Of a DNA stretch of 64,000 nucleotides, positions 1 to 9,232 are shown one piece after another; the first letter of the stretch is position 1, and each line of letters opens with the position of its first letter. The stretch is from assembly GCF_918698245.1 (NCBI RefSeq), contig NZ_CAKKMS010000001.1, forward strand, positions 1,271,356 through 1,335,355, written 5' to 3'. The DNA is from Pedobacter sp. Bi126. Its GTDB lineage: Bacteria; Bacteroidota; Bacteroidia; Sphingobacteriales; Sphingobacteriaceae. A program made the position numbers and the translations under genes. The notes below the pieces were generated by a model. It did no database searches. It was not told the DNA's origin and worked only from the letters and a program-made list of their open reading frames with translations.

Positions 1-2
1 AG

Positions 3-305
3 CCTGCAGATTTGGGCATATTAAACCCCTGGTTAAGAAACATCCGCGATGTATACCGTATCCATAAAGACGAACTAAATGCCATTGAAGATGAAAGTCT
101 TCGTTATAACAGATTGGTAGAGCTTAATGTTCAGGAGCAATGTGTAAACCTGTTAAAAACAGCAGCAGTTCAGGAAGCTATTTCTGATCGCGGATTAACC
201 GTTCACGGCTGGGTATTTGATATCCATACTGGAAAGTTAATTGACTTGAAGATCGATTTCGAAAAGATTTTGAAAGATATTAAAGAGATTTATAACCTTT
301 ATTAA
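3..305 (+). CDS. Beta-carbonic anhydrase, C-terminal part (5' end outside window)
   Basis: The frame is open from the first bases of the window, so the gene starts upstream; about 100 C-terminal residues are present. Beta-class carbonic anhydrases interconvert CO2 and bicarbonate using a zinc ion held by two Cys and one His, all of which lie upstream of this fragment. The visible part matches the family's C-terminal pattern: a helix reading NPWLRNIRDVYR, then LVELNVQEQ, and the closing strand-turn LTVHGWVFDIHTGKLIDL. A codon near base 12 could serve as a start by rule, but the homology runs through it. The gene converges on kduD with a shared terminator between them. The family call is firm; enzyme activity cannot be judged from this piece. 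Confidence 0.88.
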   Translation, partial: PADLGILNPWLRNIRDVYRIHKDELNAIEDESLRYNRLVELNVQEQCVNLLKTAAVQEAISDRGLTVHGWVFDIHTGKLIDLKIDFEKILKDIKEIYNLY

Positions 306-374
306 CAGCCAGGCGCTTGGCGCTGAGCGTTTAGAGTCCAAAGTGAATAAAAAAACCAGCAGGTTATTTAAAAT

Positions 375-407
375 AAAGAAGTCAAGTTTTGAAAACTTGA
401 CTTCTTT
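375..407. terminator. Bidirectional terminator between carbonic anhydrase and kduD
   Basis: A perfect 16-bp inverted repeat (AAAGAAGTCAAGTTTT and its complement) is separated by one base. It starts with A-tracts and ends with T-tracts, so it can stop transcription from either side. It lies between two convergent genes. Confidence 0.75.
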
Positions 408-465
408 GGTATAACCCTCACAGGTTTTATCGTCTTAAATAATCAACTAAAGACTAAGGACTAAC

Positions 466-1230
466 CTATCGTCCCATCCAACCGCCATCAACGGTTAAAA
501 TTGTTCCGTGAACATAATCGCTGGAAGGTGAGGCCAGAAATAATGTTGGTCCTTTAAAATCTTCTGGCGTTCCCCATCTTCCGGCAGGGATACGCGATAA
601 AATAGAAGTGCTTCTATCCCGATCTTCACGTAAAGCAGAAGTATTATCGGTTGCAATATAACCAGGTGCAATGGCATTTACATTTACGCCTTTTGAAGCC
701 CACTCGTTTGCGAAAGCTTTGGTTAAAGATGCGATTGCACCTTTACTTGCTGCATAACCAGGAACCGTAATTCCACCTTGGAACGACAGTAAGGATGCCG
801 TAAAAATCACTTTTCCGCTTCCTCTTGCAATCATTTCCCTTCCGATTTCTCGGGTTAAAATAAATGGTGCAGTTTGGTTTACCGCAATTACTTCGTCCCA
901 ATACTCATCCGAATGTTCAGCAATCGGCTGACGTAAAATAGTTCCGGCATTATTGACCAAAATATCGATAACGGGATGATCGGCCTTTACCTGCGCAGCA
1001 AAAGCCAGGGTATTTTCACGTTTACCAAAATCGCACTGGTAAGCATAAAACTTTCTACCCAGTGCTAAAACTTCTTTTTCTATAGTGCTACCTTGTAATT
1101 CAAGACTGGCAGAAACACCGATAATATCGGCACCGGCTTCGGCCAAAGCTAAAGCCATTGCTTTTCCTATTCCTCTTTTACAACCGGTAACTAATGCAGT
1201 TTTACCTGCTAAATTAAATATGTTAGACAT
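466..1230 (-). CDS. kduD: 2-dehydro-3-deoxy-D-gluconate 5-dehydrogenase (KduD)
   Basis: A short-chain dehydrogenase of 254 residues that interconverts 3-deoxy-D-glycero-2,5-hexodiulosonate and 2-keto-3-deoxygluconate with NAD(H), the step after KduI in catabolism of unsaturated uronates. The Rossmann glycine motif TGCKRGIG is at residues 15-22, NNAG at 93-96, the catalytic Ser near 146 and the YxxxK pair at Tyr159/Lys163. It is cytosolic, with no signal peptide. I chose the ATG at 1230 because MSNIFNLAGKTALVTG aligns with the family N-terminus; an in-frame ATG at 1251 would add seven unlikely residues. It lies 81 bases after kduI and probably shares its transcript. Related SDRs such as 2-deoxy-D-gluconate 3-dehydrogenases look alike, but the kduI neighbour settles the role. 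Confidence 0.93.
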   Translation of the reverse strand: MSNIFNLAGKTALVTGCKRGIGKAMALALAEAGADIIGVSASLELQGSTIEKEVLALGRKFYAYQCDFGKRENTLAFAAQVKADHPVIDILVNNAGTILRQPIAEHSDEYWDEVIAVNQTAPFILTREIGREMIARGSGKVIFTASLLSFQGGITVPGYAASKGAIASLTKAFANEWASKGVNVNAIAPGYIATDNTSALREDRDRSTSILSRIPAGRWGTPEDFKGPTLFLASPSSDYVHGTILTVDGGWMGR

Positions 1231-1311
1231 GTTCTTTATTCTATGATGCATTTAAAATCGCTCCATTTCGCTACCGATGAAAAATCAGCGCTGTAGTTGC
1301 GATGATGTAGT

Positions 1312-2151
<840 letters not shown>

Positions 2152-2205
2152 TGGTTAAAAATTGAGTTTTGCGATAAGGCCTGAACCGATATCAGATCCT
2201 ATCCG

Positions 2206-2213
2206 CAAATATA
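2206..2213 (-). promoter_or_regulatory. Putative -7 element for kduI-kduD
   Basis: On the minus strand this reads TATATTTG, matching the Bacteroidota -7 consensus TAnnTTTG. It lies 55 bases before the kduI ATG, implying a leader of roughly 45-50 nt. No good -33 TTTG is visible, so this rests on one box. Confidence 0.4.
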
Positions 2214-2237
2214 TTTATACGATACTTATTATTTGTA

Positions 2238-3467
2238 TTAATACTCAACTTTATAATCCTTTTTTATGGTTTCTCCGCTCCAGGCTTTTAAACTGGTCCA
2301 TGGTGCGGGTGCATCTGTCCAAAATTTATTGTTGGCAGGTAAACCCAAGGTTAAAAAGCCCAGCGTGGCCATGTATAAACTCCCGGTAGAAGTATAGGTA
2401 TCAGCCACTTCTGGTTGATGACCGTTAAAGCCAAGCACCAACCATCCTTTATCATCAAAATTCTGGTTTCCATCGTACAGCTTATGCATTACCGCGGTTA
2501 AGCCGCCACGAACTTGCGATGGCTTTACATATTCTGGCAGTTTTTCCATTAGCGCTGTTTGCGCCAGGGCCTGAAAGGCTGCTGTACGGTAAGTGATCGA
2601 ACGGCCATAGGCAGGATAAGTACCTTCAGGTGAAATAATTCTTTCCAGGTATTCAGAATAACGTACCATTCTTTTCAAGGCTATATCATAATCAGCCTGC
2701 GAGGCTCTTTTCTTATCGACCAATACCTTTAAAAGATCAACCAGCATGGGATGAATCACATAAGAATTGTAATAATCCATGCTAAATTTTTCGCCATCAC
2801 TGTACCAGCTATCGCCTACATACCATTCCTTCATTTTATTAATTGAGAATTGAACACGGGCAGGATCGTACTGCTCGCTAATGCTCAATAAAAACCCTTC
2901 AGTTAAGCCCGAAAACAATAACCAGTTATTGTAGGCACCACTTCTGGTGCGCAGCGATTTAAATGCTTCTATAAATCTTTTTTTGGTGATTTCATCAAGC
3001 GGCTCCCAGAGTGCTTTTGGTGCACGCAAAAAAGCATGTGCAACATAAGCAGCATCAACAATAGGCTGATTTTCGGAGCGGTAACTGATATAATCAGGAC
3101 TTGCAGGATTTACCGAATTGGCCAGCGCTTTTAAAAGCTCGGTACGCATGTTTTTTCTGAGTTTACCTTCTGCAGAGTTGTCATCCGGCAAAGCCAACCA
3201 TGGCGCAACTCCTGCAATGGTACGGCCCAGGGCTTCGAGATACGTAACTTTGGCTACGTTTAAGCCATAGCCAGGGGCTTTTTCTAGCGGCATGTTCTTT
3301 TTTAAAGTTTCGTTTGCCAAATTATGGATTACTGGATAGGCAATACGGTTTAAGGTTTTAACCCAAAAAGCACGGTCTTCGGCACCTGTTGTAGGTTTCT
3401 TTTGTGCGTTTGCGAACTGAGAAAAAATCAGCAGGGCAGAAAAAATCAGTTTATATTTCATTATCAT
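2238..3467 (-). CDS. DUF2264 family exported protein, probable glycoside hydrolase
   Basis: A 409-residue protein with a signal peptide (MIMKYKLIFSALLIFSQFANA, cleavage before Gln); the second Met at residue 3 could equally be the start. The mature part follows the DUF2264 pattern from the start: an AEDRAFWVKTLNRIAYPV block, an alpha-helical barrel-like body with GAYNNWLLFSGLTEGF near 200 and YSDGEKFSMDYYNSYVIHPML near 243-263, and PAYGRSITYR near 298. As I recall, DUF2264 overlaps a recently founded glycoside hydrolase family (GH154, beta-glucuronidase); I could not verify this. Such proteins are common beside uronic-acid lyases, which fits its place between kduI and GH88. It is separated from GH88 by 368 bases of repeat sequence, so it may not share that transcript. 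Confidence 0.8.
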   Translation of the reverse strand: MIMKYKLIFSALLIFSQFANAQKKPTTGAEDRAFWVKTLNRIAYPVIHNLANETLKKNMPLEKAPGYGLNVAKVTYLEALGRTIAGVAPWLALPDDNSAEGKLRKNMRTELLKALANSVNPASPDYISYRSENQPIVDAAYVAHAFLRAPKALWEPLDEITKKRFIEAFKSLRTRSGAYNNWLLFSGLTEGFLLSISEQYDPARVQFSINKMKEWYVGDSWYSDGEKFSMDYYNSYVIHPMLVDLLKVLVDKKRASQADYDIALKRMVRYSEYLERIISPEGTYPAYGRSITYRTAAFQALAQTALMEKLPEYVKPSQVRGGLTAVMHKLYDGNQNFDDKGWLVLGFNGHQPEVADTYTSTGSLYMATLGFLTLGLPANNKFWTDAPAPWTSLKAWSGETIKKDYKVEY

Positions 3468-3835
3468 TATATATGTGAGTGTGATGGCTCACTCGGGTTA
3501 TTTTTAATTATTTGGAGAGCAGGTTTCTGTGCTACGATTCAGGTTTCTTCCCGTTTTACGTTTTACTTCTCCCGATGAAAAATCGGGCTCGTGTTCACTT
3601 TAATCGGGTCTAGATGGCACGGTAAGCATTACAATTATTGGCAGTCCTTGCACAAGCCCTAGTTCATAAACCCGGCAGTAGCGACAGCCTCCGATTCTTC
3701 ATCGGAACTATAGCGAATAACGGGACTGCTGTTTCCCAAGCACTGCCGAACGCTCGTTTCCAAATAAAACAAAAATTCAATACCTGCTGGTCAATTCAAA
3801 ACAGCTATTCCGCTTAAACCTTTATTTAATATTTT
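3468..3835. repeat. Repeat-filled spacer inside the uronate locus (mosaic repeat, copy 1)
   Basis: There is no gene in this 368-bp gap between two same-strand genes. It holds a hairpin CCCGAT-GAAAA-ATCGGG (3571-3587) and a roughly 100-bp segment (about 3640-3740) whose reverse complement recurs at about 28950-29045. Blocks near 3575-3625 recur around 30095-30150, including a stretch close to ATCGGGTTTAAGTGGCGTGG. The gap looks like a patchwork of dispersed intergenic repeats rather than a promoter region. Confidence 0.7.
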
Positions 3836-5020
3836 CTATAAATACCATTTTTTATACCTGGCCAATGCTTCCAAATAATAATAATCGGCATAAATTAAAG
3901 GTACATCTATTTCGCTGTTTAATGGATAAGCGCCTGTGCTGTGCATCAACAAAAAGCCACCGTTTTCACCTAATTTAGCATGATAAGCACTGCTCGAAAG
4001 CGAATAGATCATGGTTTCGGCTGCAGATTTGAATGCTGTTTTTTCGCTCCCTGAAGTGTACTGACCAAGCTCTAACAATGCCGAAGCCATCAGTGCGCCT
4101 GCAGAAGCATCGCGTTTGGCAAATGGAATCCCCTGTGCATCGAAATCCCAGAAAGGAATTTTATCGGCAGGTAAATTTGGATGGTTCAATATAAAGTGCG
4201 CAATACCCTTGGCCTGTTTTAAATAGACCGGATCTTTGGTAAATCGGTACATCATAGTATAGCCATACAAAGCCCAACCCTGTCCACGCGACCACGCCGA
4301 ACAGTCTGCTGCGCCCTGCCACGTTGCCTTCCTAATTACCGCTCCTGTTTGAGGGTTATAATCTACTACATGGAAAGAACTGAAATCCGGGCGGAAATGA
4401 TTTTTTAAAGTAGTATTGGCATGGATAACCGAAATTTCTTTATACTTTTTATCTCCTCCATTATCGCTTGCCCAGTTCATCATTTCCAGGTTCATCATAT
4501 TATCAATAATTACAGGACACTCCCACATTTTACTTTTATTCCACGATTGGATAGATTTTACAACAGGGCGGTAACGTGTAGCCAAAGATTCGGCCGAACG
4601 CTGAATCACAGCCTTATATTCTGCTTTGCCGGTTAAACGGTAAGCATTGCCAAAACTGCAGTACATCATAAAACCTAAATCGTGGTTTCCGGTATAAGTT
4701 TGGTTCGGTTCTATCTCTTTTAAGGCTGCTTCTGCCTCTCGCTTAATGTTCTGATCTTTAGTTTGTTCGTATATGTACCACAAACTGCCCGAATAAAAAC
4801 CGCTGCACCACCATTTAATATCGTAGTTGATAGGTTTACCTTTGTCGAAACTTTGAGGTGTTTTACCTTCTGGTATATTTTTAGCGAGTACTTTATATTG
4901 GCCGACTGCAAATTTAAATTCATCATTAATTAACTGAGCCATTGGCTTCTTGGTGGTTTGGGCAAAGGAAACTGAACTGCCAAGCATCACCAATGCGACA
5001 GCGAAATTGATTTTTTTCAT
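3836..5020 (-). CDS. GH88 unsaturated glucuronyl hydrolase
   Basis: A 394-residue exported enzyme with a signal peptide through residue 20 (MKKINFAVALVMLGSSVSFA). GH88 enzymes hydrate the C4-C5 double bond of the unsaturated uronic acid left by lyases, which releases it from the disaccharide. The two catalytic Asp positions appear as Asp114 (NHDLGF) and Asp173 (IIDNMMN), spaced as in the Bacillus enzyme. Further family blocks are WWCSGFYSGSLWY near 70-82, WSRGQGWALYGYT near 243-255 and DVPLIYADYYYLEAL near 372-386. The C-terminal motif reported to bind sulfate in sulfated-GAG enzymes (SxxSxK) reads S361-T-G-A-Y-P366 here. It lies 17 bases downstream of PL8 and is clearly co-transcribed with it. 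Confidence 0.94.
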   Translation of the reverse strand: MKKINFAVALVMLGSSVSFAQTTKKPMAQLINDEFKFAVGQYKVLAKNIPEGKTPQSFDKGKPINYDIKWWCSGFYSGSLWYIYEQTKDQNIKREAEAALKEIEPNQTYTGNHDLGFMMYCSFGNAYRLTGKAEYKAVIQRSAESLATRYRPVVKSIQSWNKSKMWECPVIIDNMMNLEMMNWASDNGGDKKYKEISVIHANTTLKNHFRPDFSSFHVVDYNPQTGAVIRKATWQGAADCSAWSRGQGWALYGYTMMYRFTKDPVYLKQAKGIAHFILNHPNLPADKIPFWDFDAQGIPFAKRDASAGALMASALLELGQYTSGSEKTAFKSAAETMIYSLSSSAYHAKLGENGGFLLMHSTGAYPLNSEIDVPLIYADYYYLEALARYKKWYL

Positions 5021-5037
5021 AATTTAATAGATGTGTA

Positions 5038-7155
5038 TTATTCTTTTATTTTAAAACTTGCTGTAGCACCTGCAAAAGCACCATTTGGCAAATTACAATT
5101 TATACTTTTTGACATCGATAATCCTGGCAGCTTTAACAACACACTTATAGTTGCATTTTCCTGTGCGGGATCTGCGATATATAACGTAGGGTTTTTACCG
5201 TTTAAATCTTTAATGTAAACCGTACACGGCTGATCTACCTGAAGAGAAAGGCCATTGGCAACCAGTGTTCCCGCTTTATAAAAAACGGCCTGCAACATAT
5301 CCAGTCCGGTATGTTTTACAGCTTGCAGTTCATCTGTATTTTTTAATACCTGTATCATCGATCGGTTGTATTTTTTTAAACTCGCAGCGTCAATTCCTGG
5401 CACAACAATATACTGATAGCTGGCATTCTGAGGATTTTTGCCATGATTTAACCAAATCTTAAATACATTATGTTTGAGTTCGGTTTTACCTTGAAAATGA
5501 TTGATGCGGTACCAGTTTCCGGTTTGGGGATTATTGCTGATTTCTAAATTCCCACCCTGTGGAAAAATATACCCAATACTATCATGAAGTGCCCAAACTT
5601 CGCTCTCGCCTTTAGCCTGTGTTCCATTTGATGAAATTACATTCCCCCTAGACCAAGCCTGATTAACAGTTGTGGTAATATTTTCTTCCGAATCGCTCCT
5701 AATCCCGGCACCTAAACAAACCACTTCCTGATCGAAAAAGAACCATGCTTTTTTTGCTTGAACACTATCATAGTTTAAATCGTAACATGAAACGCCATAA
5801 ACACCATCACTAACGCCCCCCACAAATTTGGTGGTACCTGGAATTCCCCAGTCACTTTTAATAGTTGCACCATTATCATCGGCATAATCTCTACTGGTGG
5901 TTCCAGGGATTTTATCCCATTCCCAAACAGGCATCAGGTTGGCATATTCCGATCCGCTACGCTGGATATTGGTTGCCCCATCGGGGAGAAATTTCCCCAA
6001 TATGTTTTCATTATTACCGCGTTCTGTCCGTAAAGTTCTCGTTGATGCCGTTTGCACACTAAAAGTATAATCGGGGCGAAGGTGCAGGGTATAGCCGCTT
6101 TTCCAAAACTGGTTATGGCTAGACAAAATTTTATAACTGGGCAGTTCCGCCCCCGAGGTCCGTTTAACCGAAGCATCCCAATATGCGGCATTTTCGGGAT
6201 CGAAAAGTTTAATTTTATTTACCATACCGCCCAGCCCGCTGCTCAAAGAGTCTTTGCGGCTAATCCCTCGTCCACGCACATTAAAATCGTAAAACGATCC
6301 TCTTATGGTTTTTAAGAAAGTATTTTTAAGGTAATTGACCAAAATAGCCAACTGATCTTTCGGCAAAGCATATGCTGTTTCCCGTAAATAGAAAGCAGCA
6401 TTAACCGAATTTCCGGCAAACACCCTTCCATAACTGGCAATAGCCTGCTGTTTTCCGTGCTGGTAATAACTCCCATCAACCTGAACGCCTTCTTTTCCTT
6501 CGGTTATGGCAATAGGCTCGAAGAGGTATTTTGCGGCCGAATCGAGCGTTGCCTTGTTTTGTGTTAGGCAAGCCCGGTATAAATAATGTAATGCTTCATC
6601 AGAGGTGTTGGCACCATCACCAACTCTTAATTTTCTGATCATCCTTTTGATCAATGCATTTTCTAGCGCTGGTGGAAGTCCTGCCTTTGCGCTGCGCATT
6701 AAAATTAAGGTTTGCCCGATTGCTTGTGGATAAAAAATATCGTTGTACCACCAATTCTTGTTCTTCGGGTTTTTATCCAGCCAGTTCTGTAAAGATTTAA
6801 CAATAGCACTATGCAGCTCGGCGTTATTATAAAGTTTGTTCGACGGGCGAATGTAAACTGTCGCCATGTCTTTGATCCGTTTTAACGGATCATATTGCAC
6901 ATCGGCATAATTAACATCCTGCCAACTTCCATCGGCATTTAGATTTTTAAGATGATTGCCAACCTCTTCGGCCAATGCCTTATCTTTAACAAAAGTCTGT
7001 AAATCATTATTTATACGTTGCAGAATGACATTATAAGGTTCGATTTGAGCCTTCACTCCTACATTCATCAGCATGAGGCCTCCCAGCAGGAATCCAAATC
7101 TAACTTTTCGCTGAGCCTTTATCTTATTGTTTGTTTTTTCAATTATGGCAAACAT
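5038..7155 (-). CDS. Polysaccharide lyase family 8, chondroitin AC/hyaluronan lyase type
   Basis: A 705-residue exported lyase closely resembling the chondroitin AC lyase of P. heparinus (about 700 residues). It cleaves the glycosidic bond on the nonreducing side of the uronic acid by beta-elimination, giving unsaturated disaccharides. The signal anchor lies near residues 19-37 after a long basic N-terminus. The (alpha/alpha) toroid holds Asn183 (GANTSDEALHY), His233 (YYQHG), the catalytic Tyr242 (SYGRVF) and Arg296/Arg300 (GRGISR). The beta-sandwich region follows with LPDGATNIQRSG, MPVWEWDKIPGTTSRDY and GGVSDGVYG. PL8 also includes xanthan and hyaluronate lyases; the overall match favours a GAG lyase. 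It heads the PL8-GH88 unit, and two terminators separate it from susD upstream. Confidence 0.93.
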   Translation of the reverse strand: MFAIIEKTNNKIKAQRKVRFGFLLGGLMLMNVGVKAQIEPYNVILQRINNDLQTFVKDKALAEEVGNHLKNLNADGSWQDVNYADVQYDPLKRIKDMATVYIRPSNKLYNNAELHSAIVKSLQNWLDKNPKNKNWWYNDIFYPQAIGQTLILMRSAKAGLPPALENALIKRMIRKLRVGDGANTSDEALHYLYRACLTQNKATLDSAAKYLFEPIAITEGKEGVQVDGSYYQHGKQQAIASYGRVFAGNSVNAAFYLRETAYALPKDQLAILVNYLKNTFLKTIRGSFYDFNVRGRGISRKDSLSSGLGGMVNKIKLFDPENAAYWDASVKRTSGAELPSYKILSSHNQFWKSGYTLHLRPDYTFSVQTASTRTLRTERGNNENILGKFLPDGATNIQRSGSEYANLMPVWEWDKIPGTTSRDYADDNGATIKSDWGIPGTTKFVGGVSDGVYGVSCYDLNYDSVQAKKAWFFFDQEVVCLGAGIRSDSEENITTTVNQAWSRGNVISSNGTQAKGESEVWALHDSIGYIFPQGGNLEISNNPQTGNWYRINHFQGKTELKHNVFKIWLNHGKNPQNASYQYIVVPGIDAASLKKYNRSMIQVLKNTDELQAVKHTGLDMLQAVFYKAGTLVANGLSLQVDQPCTVYIKDLNGKNPTLYIADPAQENATISVLLKLPGLSMSKSINCNLPNGAFAGATASFKIKE

Positions 7156-7242
7156 GTTTATTTTTTATTAAGCAAACCAGTTTAGGTATTCGCAATAAAG
7201 AATTTGCAAAAAGCAATTCAAATTTGATTTTTCACTTCATTT

Positions 7243-7271
7243 AAAAAAGCCACCAAGCTAGGCAAGGTGGC
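7243..7271 (-). terminator. Intrinsic terminator downstream of susD (distal)
   Basis: Read on the minus strand, GCCACC and GGTGGC form a 6-bp stem with an 11-nt loop, directly followed by six T. It is the second of two terminators between susD and the PL8 gene. Confidence 0.55.
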
Positions 7272-7329
7272 CCCAAACTAACGATACTAACCATTTATTT
7301 ATCAGATTGAACTGATATTCCTTTATTTT

Positions 7330-7362
7330 CTACCAGCCTGGATTTTGGATCAATGTGGTATT
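7330..7362 (-). pseudogene. Relic of a susD 3' end
   Basis: Translated on the minus strand this short piece reads NTTLIQNPGW followed by TAG, bounded by an in-frame stop just upstream. SusD proteins typically end in a phrase such as NPNLTQNPGW. The intact susD 92 bases upstream ends NPNLTQNAGWIN, so this looks like a leftover tail of an older or duplicated susD. It is too short to be certain. Confidence 0.4.
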
Positions 7363-7403
7363 CTACATTGAACAAAAAGTAAGAAGGTAGAAATTCAGCA
7401 GTT

Positions 7404-7432
7404 AAAAAGGCCCGCTATCATAATAGCGGCCT
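7404..7432 (-). terminator. Intrinsic terminator directly after susD
   Basis: On the minus strand CCGCTAT/ATAGCGG pair around a TATG loop, extended by AGG/CCT with one bulged base, then five T. It lies 22 bases after the susD stop and should end the susC-susD message, or reduce read-through into PL8-GH88. Confidence 0.7.
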
Positions 7433-7453
7433 AAAGCTAATCCCACCAAATAT

Positions 7454-9214
7454 CTAATTTATCCAACCTGCGTTTTGAGTCAGGTTAGGGTTTCTTTCTA
7501 TCTCTACCGCCGGAATTGCCCAATTGTAAAGATAATCACCTTTAAATGAGTAAGCATATACAACCTTGCCCCAAGCCTGTTTTACGCCGTTACCTGCGTA
7601 AAAAACTTTATCCTTCCAGCTTTTCCATCTCATTTCGTCGAAAAAGTTAATACCCTCATTAGGAAATTCTACTCTTCTTTCGTTACGGATTCTTTCTCTT
7701 AAATCAGTTTGACTTGATACAAATGTTGGCAATGCTGCATTTGTATTTTGAAGTAAAGCTACGCCAGCACGAGTTCTTACTTCATTTACTTTTGCAGTGG
7801 CTTCAGCAGTTAAACCTTGTTCGTTAAGCGCTTCCGCCCACATTAAAAGTACATCAGCATATCTGATTAAAACCAAGTCTGTGGGCCCATAATCTCTTGC
7901 GGGTGTTTCTGCTGTACCTTCATAAACATATTTTCTATATAAATAATAGAACAAACTTTGCGTATCTGTACGTAAATCTCCGTTTGTTGCTGCTTCAGCG
8001 CGATATGGCCATCTGGATGTTACAACTGCATTTGCACCACTAAATACACCAAGGTAAGTAGAATACGGCGTAATAACATTGGCTGCCAGCCTTGGGTCGC
8101 GGTTGGTGTAAGCTTTAAGCAAACGGGCTTCATTACCGGTTGGCAAATAAAGGCTCATTTTTGCGCCTCTTGTTGTTGCTGCCGTAATTTCTGCAGCTGT
8201 TAAGTTGTTTCTTAGAAAATAAACTTCTCGCTCCGCAACCGTTAAAGCAGAATAACCCGGAATTGCAATTTCCCAATCAAATTTAGAACCATCTGCATTT
8301 TCATACAGATCAACCAAATTTGGCGAAACATGGTAGGTGTTCCAACAAGATCCAAAAGAAGAACGTGTACCACAATAAAATTGGGTATCAGATCCAAAAC
8401 CGGTTATAGCTATGTTCTGAATAGAAAATATCATTTCGCTTGATTGCTCATTTGCGGTTTTAAACAAATTGGAATAGTTGGCAAATAAGGTATAACCAGC
8501 GTCTTTAACTTTACTAAAATCTGCCGCGGCTAAATCCCATTTTTGCGTATATAAATAAGCTTTACCTCGTAATGCATAAGCTGCGCCTTTTGTAATGTGG
8601 CCATACTGTGCATTACCACTTACATATCTATCGGGCAAATTTGGTTCAGCTATGGCTGCATTAAGATCGCTAACTACCTGTGCCCAAACTTCTGCTTCAG
8701 TTGAACGTGCTTTTGTTGCATCGGCTGCAGTAAACGGTTCTAAATAAATTGGTACACCTTTATAAAGCTGGTTTAACCTTAAATAAAAATATGCCCTTAA
8801 AAACTTACATTCTGCAATGTATCTTGCCTTCTTTTCAGCAGATGAAGGAGATTTTAAAGGAATATTTTTAATCGCATCATTGGCCCTTTGAATCCCTTCA
8901 TAAAGGTTTTGCCAATGTGAGCTAAAATATCCGTTTGATGCCGTAATTGTACCGGAAAGTAAAGATTCAGCACCAGATGTTTGTCCCGTAAAACCTAAAG
9001 CATCCATTTGGTAAAGCTCTAGCCCGGAAGCACCACCTGAGGTCCATCCGTATCTTAAAACTGCATAAACACCAGTTACACCCTGATCGGTTAGGTTATC
9101 ACTCGTCCACATTGTTTCTGAGGCAATCTGCGAATATGGAGCGGTTTCAAGTAAATCTTTTTTACAACCAATAAGAATAACGGTTGTAAATATTATAGTT
9201 AAAATCTTTTTCAT
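7454..9214 (-). CDS. SusD/RagB family surface glycan-binding lipoprotein (first pair)
   Basis: A 586-residue lipoprotein with lipobox LIGC (Cys17), so it is lipidated and exposed at the outer membrane. SusD proteins cap the SusC barrel and deliver glycan. The family landmarks are an N-terminal TPR-like region with LYEGIQRANDAI near 105 and ECKFLRAYFYLRLNQLYKGVP near 133-153, then RYADVLLMWAEALNEQG near 445, RIRNERRVEFPNEGINFFDEMRWK near 515 and a C-terminal NPNLTQNAGW. The last residues (IN) extend beyond the usual GW or GY ending. It lies 18 bases downstream of susC and is followed by two terminators. With the PL8/GH88 enzymes alongside, the likely ligand is a uronic-acid polymer such as hyaluronan or chondroitin. 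Confidence 0.95.
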   Translation of the reverse strand: MKKILTIIFTTVILIGCKKDLLETAPYSQIASETMWTSDNLTDQGVTGVYAVLRYGWTSGGASGLELYQMDALGFTGQTSGAESLLSGTITASNGYFSSHWQNLYEGIQRANDAIKNIPLKSPSSAEKKARYIAECKFLRAYFYLRLNQLYKGVPIYLEPFTAADATKARSTEAEVWAQVVSDLNAAIAEPNLPDRYVSGNAQYGHITKGAAYALRGKAYLYTQKWDLAAADFSKVKDAGYTLFANYSNLFKTANEQSSEMIFSIQNIAITGFGSDTQFYCGTRSSFGSCWNTYHVSPNLVDLYENADGSKFDWEIAIPGYSALTVAEREVYFLRNNLTAAEITAATTRGAKMSLYLPTGNEARLLKAYTNRDPRLAANVITPYSTYLGVFSGANAVVTSRWPYRAEAATNGDLRTDTQSLFYYLYRKYVYEGTAETPARDYGPTDLVLIRYADVLLMWAEALNEQGLTAEATAKVNEVRTRAGVALLQNTNAALPTFVSSQTDLRERIRNERRVEFPNEGINFFDEMRWKSWKDKVFYAGNGVKQAWGKVVYAYSFKGDYLYNWAIPAVEIERNPNLTQNAGWIN

Positions 9215-9232
9215 TTTCTTCTTTCTAAATCG

